This document shows, in pieces, positions 43,063 through 52,124 of a stretch of 60,459 nucleotides of DNA. The stretch is from Acidobacteria bacterium 13_2_20CM_57_17 (GTDB lineage Bacteria; Acidobacteriota; Terriglobia; Acidiferrales; UBA7541), in assembly GCA_001914785.1 (NCBI GenBank), contig MNDE01000040.1:1-60459 (forward strand). The letters are read 5' to 3'. The first letter of the stretch is position 1. Each line of letters opens with the position of its first letter. The translations under genes were made by a program, and so were the position numbers. Under the pieces are notes generated by a model. The model worked only from the letters and a program-made list of their open reading frames with translations, was not told where the DNA came from and did not search any database.

Positions 43063-44352
43063 TCAGTCGTCGTCACGCCGCCAGGGCTGTTTTTGCTGAG
43101 AGTTGGCTGGGGCTGGCGTTGTGGCCTGAGCCGGATCTGCGGGCGGAGCGGCGGCCAGGCTCTTGGCGCTGGTAGGAGGATCGTCCATGGCCGTGGCGTG
43201 CTCGAGAACACGGCGGGCGTATTCGGCGACGGTCTTTACCCCGGCGGCGTAGGCGGGATTAGGAGTTTTGACGCCGCCGTTGTAGGCGCCGATGGCTTTA
43301 TCGACGTCACCGCCAAAATGATCGAGAAGTCCGCGGAGCAACAATCCGGCATAGGTGGTTAGCACGGCGTCATCCACGGAATTGAGGTCCAGTGAGCGGG
43401 AAGGCCGGAGGCGGGCAGGCAGCAAGCTGTAGTCGCGCTTGTCCTTCAAGTAGAGCTGATGCGCGGCGCGCAGGGTTTCGCGCGTGATTTGCCAGATGCC
43501 GATGGCGTAGTTGCTGACCATGACGCGCTTGCGGCCACGGCGAAGAATGATGTCGTCGCGCTGAGCGCGCTTCTTCCAGACGGCGTGGGTCAGATCGCCG
43601 TTAACGTCCATGTAGTCGTTTTCCATGGCGCCGACGCCGAGGAAGTAGTCGAGCGGAAGGGAATAGAACTGGGCGACATCGAGAATGTCTGTAGCGAGCT
43701 GGGTAGCCTGTTCGCGCGTGAGCGGGCTGGGGGCCATGTCGCCCCTCGCGAGAACACGATTGTCGGTTTGGGACTTGAAAATCAGAAACTGGGCCAAGGC
43801 GGGGAGAAGCCTGAACGAGCTGAGAGATTCCAGCTTCTGCTCCGTGGGGACGCCGTACGCGACATCGAACATGTGGCTCTGCTGCTGGAAATAGTAAAAG
43901 TCCTTTTGCGTCCACGAATTCAGATCGTAATGCTTGATCAAGTTGCGGCCTTCGAGCTGGGAAAGGCGCGGGACAGCGGTAAGCAAGTCGTTGTCGGTAA
44001 CGATGAAGACCTTGTAGATCGGCCCCTTCGCAGTATCGAAGGCGGTTAGAAGGATGCGCGAGGTGTCACCGCCGTCGCGGGCATCGCGGCCGCGCAGATA
44101 TTCAAAATGCAAGAAGGCTTCGAGCTGGTCGTGGAACGTGGCGACCTCGGCAGAGGCTATCCCGGGAGCAAACGGCAAGATCAGCCGATCCCCTTGGAAT
44201 TTGGGGGTGGGAAGAGCGGGATATCGCGGAGCGTCCAGGTCCAGAGGCCAGAGGCGATAGTCGGTGTAGGCGCAGGCTGTGAACGTCAACAGCGCAGCCG
44301 TGAGGCAGAGGAAGTTTCTGACGATCTTCCTAAAGAGATTTCTGCCTGACAT
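43063..44352 (-). CDS. SLT-type lytic transglycosylase lipoprotein
   Basis: 429 residues from the ATG at 44352, with GGAGG eight bases upstream. N-terminus CLTAALLTFTAC is a lipobox. The C-terminal half has SLT motifs: DYFLGVGAMENDYMDV (catalytic Glu), SNYAIGIWQITRETL, LTTYAGLLLRGLL and DKAIGAYNGGVKTPN. A large N-terminal region (about 50-230) is unassigned. It should cleave peptidoglycan glycan strands from the outer-membrane side. A Pro/Ala/Gln-rich tail ends the protein. Confidence 0.85.
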   Translation of the reverse strand: MSGRNLFRKIVRNFLCLTAALLTFTACAYTDYRLWPLDLDAPRYPALPTPKFQGDRLILPFAPGIASAEVATFHDQLEAFLHFEYLRGRDARDGGDTSRILLTAFDTAKGPIYKVFIVTDNDLLTAVPRLSQLEGRNLIKHYDLNSWTQKDFYYFQQQSHMFDVAYGVPTEQKLESLSSFRLLPALAQFLIFKSQTDNRVLARGDMAPSPLTREQATQLATDILDVAQFYSLPLDYFLGVGAMENDYMDVNGDLTHAVWKKRAQRDDIILRRGRKRVMVSNYAIGIWQITRETLRAAHQLYLKDKRDYSLLPARLRPSRSLDLNSVDDAVLTTYAGLLLRGLLDHFGGDVDKAIGAYNGGVKTPNPAYAAGVKTVAEYARRVLEHATAMDDPPTSAKSLAAAPPADPAQATTPAPANSQQKQPWRRDDD

Positions 44353-44615
44353 GGCTCGAGCCTCCTTTCCTCTCAAATTGCGGGCGCCTGCCCTTGCTGG
44401 TGGAATGCGCCATCTGCCCTCTATCCATAGGATGCAACTAGGGTGCCAGGAAGAGCAGCCCTCCTAAATATCATAAAATGACCAACTTACAAAAAAGATG
44501 CTAATGGATTGAGCTTGGAGACTGTTGATGCGCGTGTACAGACTACCACGGCGTGAGGCTGCGAGGAACAGCTTAACTCCATTCCCTTAGGATGGGCCTA
44601 GCCGTCGATGGGCGA

Positions 44616-45800
44616 CTAAGGGGTGACGCGAAGCATGAGAACGGCGTGGGAAGGGACCTTGGCGGCGAACGTACCGGCGGATTTGCCGAGGTCCTTTTTG
44701 GCCCACAGGTCGCGGACGGCGGCGGAAAGATGCCCGGGATAGCCGAGGTCTTCCCAAGAGACGGAGATATCGGCCTCGAAGGCGCCGCGATTGAACAGCA
44801 CGACGGCGCGGCCACCGTCCTTCAGTTGCTTGGCCCAGACTTCGGAGTCGCCGTTCTTGCGAACGCGGCGGCCCTGCATGCCGAGGGGATCCTGATCAAT
44901 GGCGATGACTTCCTTGTTGGTGAGGATTTCCTTGATTTCGGGAGACATGTTCTTCAAATCGTTTCCGGCCATCAACGGCGCGGCGAGGATACACCATAGG
45001 CTGAAGTGCGAGCGATATTCGGTGGTGGTCATGCCGCCGTTGCCGACTTCCAGCATGTCGGGATCGTTCCAGTGGCCCGGGCCAGCGTATGTTTCCAGGC
45101 CGACTTGTAAATCCGCGATCTGCACAAAGCTGAGGTGGCCTTTCTTGCAGTCCCAGCAGTCGGAGATGTCGCCGGTCGTGCGCCAGAGATTGCCAACGTC
45201 CGTGGCCCAGAGCCAGGGCTTGTTGGAGCCCCACTCGCAGAGGCTGAAGACGATGGGGCGGCCGGCGGACTTCAAGGCGTCACGCATGGTGGAGTAGGCG
45301 GCCTGAGCGTTTTCCGTGCCGGTGTTGCACCAATCGTATTTGAGATAGTCGACGCCCCAGGCGGCGTATTGGAGGGCGTCCTTATATTCATGGCCACGGC
45401 TGCCGGGACGCTTGGCGCAAGTCATGGTGCCGGCATCGGAATAGATGCCAAATTTCAGGCCTTTGGAATGGACGTAATCGGCGAGGGCCTTGATGCCGGA
45501 GGGGAACGTCGTGGCGTCGGCGACGATGTTGCCGGCGGCGTCGCGGCTGACTTGCCAGCAATCGTCAATGACGATGTATTCGTAACCGGCGTCCTTCATT
45601 CCGCTGCTGACAAGGGCGTCAGCGGCGGACTTGACGAGATCCTCGGTGACGTTGCAGCCGAAACGGTTCCAACTGTTCCAGCCCATGGGCGGAGTGAGAG
45701 CGAGACCGTTATCCAGGGCGCGCGAGGATGGAACGCTAAAGAGAGATCCGAAGAAGAGCGACAACGCGAGACGACTTATTTTTTTCGAAAAACTATTCAT
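44616..45800 (-). CDS. Exported GH27 alpha-galactosidase
   Basis: 394 residues from the ATG at 45800 with GAGAGGG upstream. Signal peptide LALSLFFGSLFSVPSSRA. GH27 motifs: LTPPMGWNSWNRFGCNVTE, YEYIVIDDCWQ, GLKFGIYSDAGTMTC, nucleophile Asp in YLKYDWCNTG, and acid/base Asp in LWRTTGDISDCW. A C-terminal beta domain (LKDGGRAVVLFNRGAFEADISVSW) follows. Hydrolyses terminal alpha-galactose, for example from plant oligosaccharides. It is downstream of the ACT gene in orientation, with a 123-base gap. Confidence 0.95.
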   Translation of the reverse strand: MNSFSKKISRLALSLFFGSLFSVPSSRALDNGLALTPPMGWNSWNRFGCNVTEDLVKSAADALVSSGMKDAGYEYIVIDDCWQVSRDAAGNIVADATTFPSGIKALADYVHSKGLKFGIYSDAGTMTCAKRPGSRGHEYKDALQYAAWGVDYLKYDWCNTGTENAQAAYSTMRDALKSAGRPIVFSLCEWGSNKPWLWATDVGNLWRTTGDISDCWDCKKGHLSFVQIADLQVGLETYAGPGHWNDPDMLEVGNGGMTTTEYRSHFSLWCILAAPLMAGNDLKNMSPEIKEILTNKEVIAIDQDPLGMQGRRVRKNGDSEVWAKQLKDGGRAVVLFNRGAFEADISVSWEDLGYPGHLSAAVRDLWAKKDLGKSAGTFAAKVPSHAVLMLRVTP

Positions 45801-45923
45801 CCGACCCTCTCGGCGTATTTTCATTCTTGTTTCAAGGCGCAACGACAGAAGCGCCAGCGCTTGCCAGGAGCGAAAAGCGCGCCTGACGAGCGGGAGAACC
45901 ATATCGGACGAAGAGAGAAGTTG

Positions 45924-46313
45924 CTACGCGGTGGCGGTTGCCGCTTTTGCGACGACTTCCGCCGCATAGACAATGACGGCCTTCTTGCCGCCCTTTGCGG
46001 CGGTGGCATGGATGGAATTCAAGTTGACGCCTTTCGCGGCGAGCTTGTCCAAAATTTCGGCCAGAGCACCGGGCTTGTTAGGCAAATCGTAGGTTTCCGC
46101 CGGTGTTTCCTGATACGAGATCCTGGCGTTATCGAGGGCCTTCTTCGCGCGCCGCGCATCTTCAGCGATGAGTTGAACGATGCCAGCCGTGCCCTGGGCG
46201 GTTCCCAAGAGAGAGAGAATATTCACCTTGGAGTCACCGAGAGTTTTCGCAATACGGGCGACTGCGCCGGGCTGATTATCAACAGCGATTGTGAATTGCT
46301 TGGTCTTGGCCAT
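45924..46313 (-). CDS. Tandem ACT-domain protein
   Basis: 129 residues with two ACT-like units: KQFTIAVDNQPGAVARIAKTLGDSKVNILSL and ETYDLPNKPGALAEILDKLAAKGVNLNSIHATA. Such small free-standing ACT proteins bind amino acids, often as regulators. No catalytic domain. The target is unknown. Confidence 0.88.
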   Translation of the reverse strand: MAKTKQFTIAVDNQPGAVARIAKTLGDSKVNILSLLGTAQGTAGIVQLIAEDARRAKKALDNARISYQETPAETYDLPNKPGALAEILDKLAAKGVNLNSIHATAAKGGKKAVIVYAAEVVAKAATATA

Positions 46314-46479
46314 GTAAGCACCTCCTGGCGTGCTGGCGGGAGATTATACGCCTGGATGGGCCAAGTCGCAGAGGAGAGTTGCATGATACAAGGGCGGAAG
46401 AGAGATCCTTTCCGATAGGGTCGGAACCTTCGGTCGACGCGCTGCGCTCGCTCCCCGGCAAGGCCGGGCAGGCAGGATA

Positions 46480-46500
46480 ACCACCCTTGTCGGGTGGTCA
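46480..46500 (-). terminator. Hairpin abutting the MATE stop codon
   Basis: ACCACCC-ttgtc-GGGTGGT (46480-46498) directly at the end of the MATE gene (stop 46498-46500). It has no T-tract, so it may be a palindromic repeat rather than an intrinsic terminator. Confidence 0.4.
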
Positions 46501-47916
46501 AATTTGCTGGGCTTTCCAGCGGCCTCGCTTGAAAAGGACGACCCCGGCGGCGGCGATGGCGGCCTCCGCGACAACGATAGACCAGAAAACGCCACTGGAA
46601 CGCATGTGGACGGTGATGGCGAGAAAATAGGCGAGGGGTATCTCCAAGAGCCAGAAACCGAAGAAATGCACGATGGTCGGTGTGACGGTGTCGCCAGCAC
46701 CGTTGAAGGCTTGGAGCATGACCATGCCGTAGGCATAGGCGATGTTGCCGTAACTCAGAATGCGCAAGCAGGTGACGGCCAGCGGGACGACGAGCGGATC
46801 GTTGGTAAAGAGACGAATGACCGGTTCGGCGAAGACGACGAAGAAAATGCCGATGACGCCGAGAAAGAACATGTTGTAAAGGCCGGTGCGCCACACGGAA
46901 GTTTCCGCGCGCTCGGGCTGCTTGGCGCCAAGGTTTTGTCCGACCAGCGTGGCGGCGGCGTTGCTGAGGCCCCAACTCGGCATCAGGACGAAGATGAGTA
47001 TGCGAATGGCGATGGTATAGCCGGCGAGCGCTGCCGAGCCGAAGACGCTGACGATGCGGACGAGGCCGATCCAACTGGTGTGCGCGATGGCAAATTGCAG
47101 GATGCCGGTCAGAGAGACGCGCAGGAGGCGGAGCAAGACGCTGAGGTTGATATGAAGCTGGCTGCGGAGAATGTGGATGCGCTCCGTGCCGCGGAGGAGA
47201 CGATAGAACTGGTAGAGCACGCCGATGCTGCGGCCGGTGAAGGTGGCGAGGGCCGCGCCGGTGACGCCCAGCTTTGGGAATGGTCCCCAGCCGAAGATGA
47301 GGCAGGGATCGAGAACGAGATTGATGATGTTGGAAACCCAGAGCAAACGCATGGCGATGGCGGCGTCACCTGCACCGCGGAAGATGGCGTTGTTGAGAAA
47401 GAGGAGCATGATGGCGGCGCTCCCGCCGAGGGCGATGCGGGCGTAGCCGGAGCCGACAGAAACAACTTGCGGCGACGCACCCATCAGCCGAAGCAAGTCC
47501 GGGGCGTAGAAGAGACACGGAATGCCGATAAGAGCGGCAATCGCAACTCCCATGACGATGGCTTGGACTCCGGCAACGGCTGCACCGGCGGGGTCCTTTT
47601 CACCGATGCGGCGAGCGACCATGGCGGTGGTGGAAAGGCTTAGGCCGAAGCCGATGGCCATGACCAGGCTGAGAAGCGATTCGGTGAGGCCGACGGTGGC
47701 GATGGCGTCCGCGCCCAGGCGGCCTACCCAGAAAACGTCGACGACGGCGAAAAGGGATTCCAGCACCATTTCGAGGACCATGGGAATGGCTAGCAGGAGA
47801 ATGGCGCGATTGAGATTGCCCGCGGTGAAGTCCTGGTGCGAGCCACGAAGGGCTTCGCGGACGGAACTCCAGAACGTGGGTGGTGGAGCGGCGACTGCGG
47901 TTTGTTCCAATGACAT
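46498..47916 (-). CDS. MATE-family efflux transporter
   Basis: 472 residues from the ATG at 47916 (AAAGG upstream; an upstream ATG at 47967 is in frame). Twelve hydrophobic segments in two homologous halves: LNRAILLLAIPMVLEMVLESLFAVVDVFWVGRLGADAIATVGLTESL at the first and QFAIAHTSWIGLVRIVSVFGSAALAGYTIAIRI at the second. Cation-coupled export of drugs or metabolites; substrate unknown. Confidence 0.94.
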   Translation of the reverse strand: MSLEQTAVAAPPPTFWSSVREALRGSHQDFTAGNLNRAILLLAIPMVLEMVLESLFAVVDVFWVGRLGADAIATVGLTESLLSLVMAIGFGLSLSTTAMVARRIGEKDPAGAAVAGVQAIVMGVAIAALIGIPCLFYAPDLLRLMGASPQVVSVGSGYARIALGGSAAIMLLFLNNAIFRGAGDAAIAMRLLWVSNIINLVLDPCLIFGWGPFPKLGVTGAALATFTGRSIGVLYQFYRLLRGTERIHILRSQLHINLSVLLRLLRVSLTGILQFAIAHTSWIGLVRIVSVFGSAALAGYTIAIRILIFVLMPSWGLSNAAATLVGQNLGAKQPERAETSVWRTGLYNMFFLGVIGIFFVVFAEPVIRLFTNDPLVVPLAVTCLRILSYGNIAYAYGMVMLQAFNGAGDTVTPTIVHFFGFWLLEIPLAYFLAITVHMRSSGVFWSIVVAEAAIAAAGVVLFKRGRWKAQQI

Positions 47917-48349
47917 ATAGACCTTTACGTTCTTCGTGGGCGCTTCCCAGAATGCATTCGCGCTCATGCGGTGCGACAGTTCAATAGTAGAAAACGGGAG
48001 AGAAGGTCAGATCCGCCGGGGCGGATTAATTGAGCACAGCCACTTGCGGGACGAACATCGGCATTGTCCTTGGCGCCGTCTATGCGTGACGACTGCGCCC
48101 GATGTCCGGGTTTTCACGGACACGATTGGAATGCGGTGATTGTACCTTGGGCGGATGGTTGTTGCTAGAGGAATCGGAGACGGCGGAATTGCGCGAAAGG
48201 GCGAACGTTAGATCGTTAGTGCTCTGCCGAACCACCCAATGCATTTCCATCTGAGGAGGGGAGCCGGGACAGCCTTCTTGACAAGAAGTAACTTTTCAAC
48301 GTAAAGTACTTTATATTTGCACTCTAAGGCACTGGGCGCGAGGGCTCTA
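47917..48349. other. Divergent intergenic region
   Basis: 433 bases between the MATE and alpha/beta hydrolase genes. No gene seen. It holds a promoter and palindrome near 48278-48313 and a weak dyad TGTCCG...CGGACA around 48103-48122. Confidence 0.55.
48278..48313 (+). promoter_or_regulatory. Promoter and palindrome of the alpha/beta hydrolase gene
   Basis: TTGACA (48278-48283), 18 bases, TAAAGT (48302-48307) as -10. The -10 is part of a perfect 12-base palindrome TAAAGTACTTTA (48302-48313), a plausible operator for an unidentified repressor. Confidence 0.55.
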
Positions 48350-49597
48350 ATGAACCACTCAGCCATGAAGCAGCCGGGGCTGGCTCGCGGGATATTCAAA
48401 GGCTTCGTCGTATTGGCGATGCTGGGTGTTCTCGGGATCGCGGCGTTGTTGGGATCGCTGTGGCTGGAGCGGAGAACCGAGATCGCACTGCCGACGCCCA
48501 CGGGACCATTCGCGGTTGGACGCGCGATCTATGATTGGACCGACGACACGAAACTGGACACGCTGGCGCCGGTTCCAGGAACCAAGCGGGAACTCCTTGT
48601 CTGGATCTGGTATCCGTCGGCGGCTGGGCCATCCGCTACGATGAACGACTACTTGCCTGCTCAAATGCGGACGGCGGCTGGACCCCCCGGCGGCCCGCTG
48701 GGATTTCTGACGCGAGATCTGTCAAAGGTTCACGGGCACAGTATTCGAGAGGCCGATTTGTCGCCGGAGCAGAGATCGTACCCTGTGGTGATCATGCGAG
48801 GCGGGGCATCCGCCGCAGTGTGGAGTTACTCGACGCTGGCCGAGGATCTGGCCAGTCACGGTTACGTCGTCGTCGGCTTAGATGCGCCCTACCGCACTTC
48901 CAGCGTTGTTTTTCCTGACGGACGGGTGATGAGACGGATTCCGGAAAACAACCCGGAACTCTGCCTAGAGAAAACCGGCCAGGAGCGGGACCGTTGCGCG
49001 AACAGGCTGCTGACTGCGTGGACTTCGGACATGGCGTTCGTGCTTGATAAGTTGGAGCAGCTGAACGCATCGCCTGCATCCGGCAAGTTTGCAGGACGAC
49101 TCGACCTGACACGCGTCGGAGTATTTGGGCACTCCTTTGGCGGGGCGCAGGCCGCGCAATTCTGCTCGCAGGACTCCCGGTGCAAGGCGGGCATCGATGT
49201 AGACGGCGCTCCACACGGCAGCGTCATTCAAACAGGGATCAACCGGCCATTCCTGTTTCTTCTAAGCGATCACAGTCACGAGTCCGACTCCGAGGGCGGC
49301 CAGATCATGGCCAACATCCGGTCGATTTACGATCGTCTCCCTGCGGATGGAAGGGCGTTTCTGGAGATTCGCGGCGCGAACCATTTTCTCTTCAGCGACG
49401 ATGGAGCCTTATTGAAGAGTCATATCGTGATGCGAACGCTCCACATGTTAGGAATTGTCGGCATCGACGGACGCCGCCAGCTTGCCGTGACGGCGTACTG
49501 CTTGCGGAGCTTTTTCGACACATATCTCAAGGGGACAAGCGCATCGAGGCGCAACATTTCTTCACCGCTCTACCCTGAGATCGAGGTTGCGAAGTAA
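48350..49597 (+). CDS. Membrane-anchored alpha/beta hydrolase (platelet-activating-factor acetylhydrolase-like)
   Basis: 415 residues from the ATG at 48350, preceded by GAGGG. One membrane segment (about 12-32, FKGFVVLAMLGVLGIAALLGSLW). Nucleophile elbow GVFGHSFGGAQAAQFC; charge relay Asp probably in AGIDVDGAPHG and His in IRGANHFLFSDD. The oxyanion region is YPVVIMRGGAS and VVVGLDAPYRTS. The layout fits PAF-AH isoform II-like hydrolases. Substrate unknown. Confidence 0.85.
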   Translation: MNHSAMKQPGLARGIFKGFVVLAMLGVLGIAALLGSLWLERRTEIALPTPTGPFAVGRAIYDWTDDTKLDTLAPVPGTKRELLVWIWYPSAAGPSATMNDYLPAQMRTAAGPPGGPLGFLTRDLSKVHGHSIREADLSPEQRSYPVVIMRGGASAAVWSYSTLAEDLASHGYVVVGLDAPYRTSSVVFPDGRVMRRIPENNPELCLEKTGQERDRCANRLLTAWTSDMAFVLDKLEQLNASPASGKFAGRLDLTRVGVFGHSFGGAQAAQFCSQDSRCKAGIDVDGAPHGSVIQTGINRPFLFLLSDHSHESDSEGGQIMANIRSIYDRLPADGRAFLEIRGANHFLFSDDGALLKSHIVMRTLHMLGIVGIDGRRQLAVTAYCLRSFFDTYLKGTSASRRNISSPLYPEIEVAK

Positions 49598-49727
49598 AGA
49601 GTAAAGTACCTTCAATTGGCGATTGTGCATGGATGAGGGGTCGCCCGGCGTCAATTCTGAATTGCCGATAATCTGTCCAGAATTGTGATATTCGCTTCGT
49701 GTGCATGATTTCGCTTATACTCCGCCC

Positions 49728-50603
49728 ATGCAGCGAAGCATCCTGATTGTTTCCCGCGTATTAGTCCTTGTTCTGGCCGTTGCCGCTAGCGCTTTCGGCC
49801 AGGGCAATCCCGACTGGACCGAACCGTTCCCGCCGTTTCGCATCGCAGGCAACCTGTACTACGTAGGGAGCAAGGGGCTTGCGAATTATCTGGTGACGAC
49901 ACCGCACGGGAACATCCTCATCAACAGCGATCTGGAAGCCAATGTGCCGATGATTGAGGCGAGTGTCGAGAAACTCGGATTCAAGTTCAAGGACACAAGG
50001 ATTCTGCTAATCAGTCACGCGCACTGGGATCACGACGCCGGGAGCGCGATGATCAAGGAAATGACCGGCGCGACGTACATGGTGATGGATGCAGACGTGC
50101 CCGTGGTCGAGTCTGGCGGGAAGACTGATTTTGAATACGGCAACAGTCCTGCTTTCCTTTATCGGCCCACCAAGGTGGACCACGTGCTGCATGGTGGCGA
50201 GGAGGTCAGATTTGGCGGCACAGTGCTCGTCGCGCATCTCACTCCAGGGCACACCAAAGGCTGCACCACTTGGACGATGGAAGTGACAGAGCGTGGCAAG
50301 ACATACAAGGCAGTGATCCTCGGCAGCCCCAATGTGAACCCCGGCTACAAACTCGTTAGCAACGCAGCTTATCCGCAGATCGCTGAAGACTACGAGCGCA
50401 TGTGGCGCGTTCTGAAGTCATTGCCGTGTGATATTTTCCTCGGTGCCCATGGCAACTACTTCGGACTCGAAGAAAAGTACGGTCTTATGAAAGAGGGGAG
50501 TGCGAACCCGTTCGTCGATCCTAGTGGCTACAAAAAGTACATTGCCGAAAAGGAACAAGATTTCCGTACGGAACTGGCAAGGCAAAAACTCACCGCCAAA
50601 TGA
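49728..50603 (+). CDS. Subclass B3 metallo-beta-lactamase
   Basis: 291 residues from the ATG at 49728 (an upstream GTG at 49701 is in frame but less likely). Signal peptide SRVLVLVLAVAASAFGQ. Zinc ligands: HAHWDH (97-102: His97, His99, Asp101, His102), His175 (LTPGHTKGCTTW) and His241 (FLGAHGNYFG). This is the B3 layout. Predicted to hydrolyse beta-lactams in the periplasm; subclass members from soil bacteria are common. A TTATACT lies 6 bases before the ATG, hinting at a leaderless mRNA. It is 47 kb from the BlaI/M56 operon, so control by it is not implied. Confidence 0.93.
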   Translation: MQRSILIVSRVLVLVLAVAASAFGQGNPDWTEPFPPFRIAGNLYYVGSKGLANYLVTTPHGNILINSDLEANVPMIEASVEKLGFKFKDTRILLISHAHWDHDAGSAMIKEMTGATYMVMDADVPVVESGGKTDFEYGNSPAFLYRPTKVDHVLHGGEEVRFGGTVLVAHLTPGHTKGCTTWTMEVTERGKTYKAVILGSPNVNPGYKLVSNAAYPQIAEDYERMWRVLKSLPCDIFLGAHGNYFGLEEKYGLMKEGSANPFVDPSGYKKYIAEKEQDFRTELARQKLTAK

Positions 50604-50676
50604 AAGTCTGAGCAAACGAGAAAGTCGGGCCTACCTCCGAGGGGGACGTAACAGGCTACTCGGAAACTGACCGATA

Positions 50677-51546
50677 TTACGCGGCGGCGATGCGGCGGAT
50701 GAGGTCTTCCTGCTCGGACTGGGATTCGGCGCCGATGGTGAAAGCGTCCAGGAGATTGAGCCCGAGAGCGAAATTAAGAGCTTCGTCCTGGCGGGTGCAC
50801 AGCTGTCCCTGACCGAGGATTTTCATGCCAATGATGCCCTTGCCGGCGGCGCGCATTTCGCGCATGACGCTGACGACAGTATTGGGATCGGAATCCATGA
50901 AGGCGCCGACCGGGTTGATGCGAACGAGATGGACTTCGACCCACGGAGATTTTGTGGCAGCGCGAAGCGCTTCGATGCTATGGCAAGAACAGCCATGGGC
51001 GCGAATGATGCCCTTTTCCTTGGCTTCGGAAAGGACATCCATAACGCCTTTGTAGCGCTCGGTCCAATCGCCTTCAGTAAGGCAGTGCATGAGGCAAACG
51101 TCGATGTGATCGGTGCCGAGTTCGCGGCGGAAACGCTCGAGATCATCGCGCGCAGTGGCAGGATCGCGGGCCCACGTCTTGGTGAGAACAGTGACCTTGT
51201 CGCGAGGGACATGCTTGAGCGCTTCGGCGACGTGCGGATGGCTGCCGTAGGAATCGGCAGAGTCAAAGAAGCGCAACCCATGATCGTAGCCATTGAGGAG
51301 CAGGTCAGAAAGGCCCTTGATGCCGAGAGCAGTCTGGTGGGAATGATGACCGCTACCGACGGTGCCGGTGCCCATGGCGAGGCGGCTGGTCTGGATGCCC
51401 GTCTTACCGAGAGTCACAGTATCCGAAGCGCTGAACTTGCGCGGGAGGGCGGGAAGGGCGGATGTGGCCCGAGCGAAGGCAGTGGGGTGGATCCAAGCCG
51501 CTCCAGCGGCGCAGGCCGTGCGATGGATAAAATCGCGGCGTTTCAT
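50677..51546 (-). CDS. Exported aldo/keto reductase
   Basis: 289 residues. N-terminus MKRRDFIHRTACAAGAAW has the RR motif of a twin-arginine signal. AKR core: LAMGTGTVGSG, RFFDSADSYGSHPHVAEAL (catalytic Asp, Tyr), VTVLTKTW (Lys) and IDVCLMHCL (His). Many exported AKRs in soil bacteria act on sugars or aldehydes; the substrate is unknown. The stop lies 73 bases from the metallo-beta-lactamase, convergent. Confidence 0.9.
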   Translation of the reverse strand: MKRRDFIHRTACAAGAAWIHPTAFARATSALPALPRKFSASDTVTLGKTGIQTSRLAMGTGTVGSGHHSHQTALGIKGLSDLLLNGYDHGLRFFDSADSYGSHPHVAEALKHVPRDKVTVLTKTWARDPATARDDLERFRRELGTDHIDVCLMHCLTEGDWTERYKGVMDVLSEAKEKGIIRAHGCSCHSIEALRAATKSPWVEVHLVRINPVGAFMDSDPNTVVSVMREMRAAGKGIIGMKILGQGQLCTRQDEALNFALGLNLLDAFTIGAESQSEQEDLIRRIAAA

Positions 51547-51636
51547 GCGGCCTCCTGCAGATGCGCTTCCGGGGCTAGTCTACTCCCCAATGGACGCGCG
51601 AAAGGGGCGATAGGTTACCAAGCCGGGCGAAACGCT

Positions 51637-51999
51637 CTAGAGTGAGGGCCGAGGAACCTCATAGTAGAGGAATTGCACGCCCACTCCCAGTTTGCTTCCC
51701 TTGGGCCCCAACAATTCTACGTGCGCCACACGGCCCGTGAAGCACCACTCCGCCACATCTTCTCCCACCACTTCCCGTGGCATCCTTAGGTGGACCTGAA
51801 TCATCCCGCCTTCCGGTAACTTTCGATCCGTGGCGAAATAAACCCCATGGTTGCAGATATTCATGGAGGCGGCCTCGTGTTCAGGGTCGGCAGTCTCTTG
51901 CATGGGGCGGAACCTTAGCGGGACTTTCATGATCAGGCGGCGTGCAGTACGGCGCTCCTGTGCCGACATCGGTATCCTTTGGACCTGTGAATGTGCCAT
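51637..51999 (-). CDS. PilZ-domain protein
   Basis: 120 residues from the ATG at 51999; an ATG at 51969 is an alternative. Basic motif RRTARRLIMKVPLRFR and MNICNHGVYFATD (N/DxSxxG-like, here NICNHG), ending LGVGVQFLYYEV. Likely c-di-GMP-binding, but the motif is degenerate. Confidence 0.8.
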   Translation of the reverse strand: MAHSQVQRIPMSAQERRTARRLIMKVPLRFRPMQETADPEHEAASMNICNHGVYFATDRKLPEGGMIQVHLRMPREVVGEDVAEWCFTGRVAHVELLGPKGSKLGVGVQFLYYEVPRPSL

Positions 52000-52124
52000 T
52001 TTGGAATCAGGCAGGGCGCACAGATAGTTTTACGAGTGCCGACGCGCGCGGTCAAGCATTTTCTTATATTCGGAAGACGTTTCGTGAGGATAAGTACCGC
52101 TAATTCAACATTAAGCGAGGAGTA

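Noticed and set aside
45135..46418. Plus-strand ORF of 427 residues opposite alpha-galactosidase and ACT genes
   Set aside because: Antisense shadow; Gly/Ala/Val-rich without family features.
46480..46500. Strong intrinsic terminator after the MATE gene
   Set aside because: The hairpin abuts the stop codon but has no T-run, so it is listed with low confidence only.
46504..47643. Long plus-strand ORF opposite the MATE gene
   Set aside because: Shadow of the MATE gene; charged low-complexity translation without motifs.
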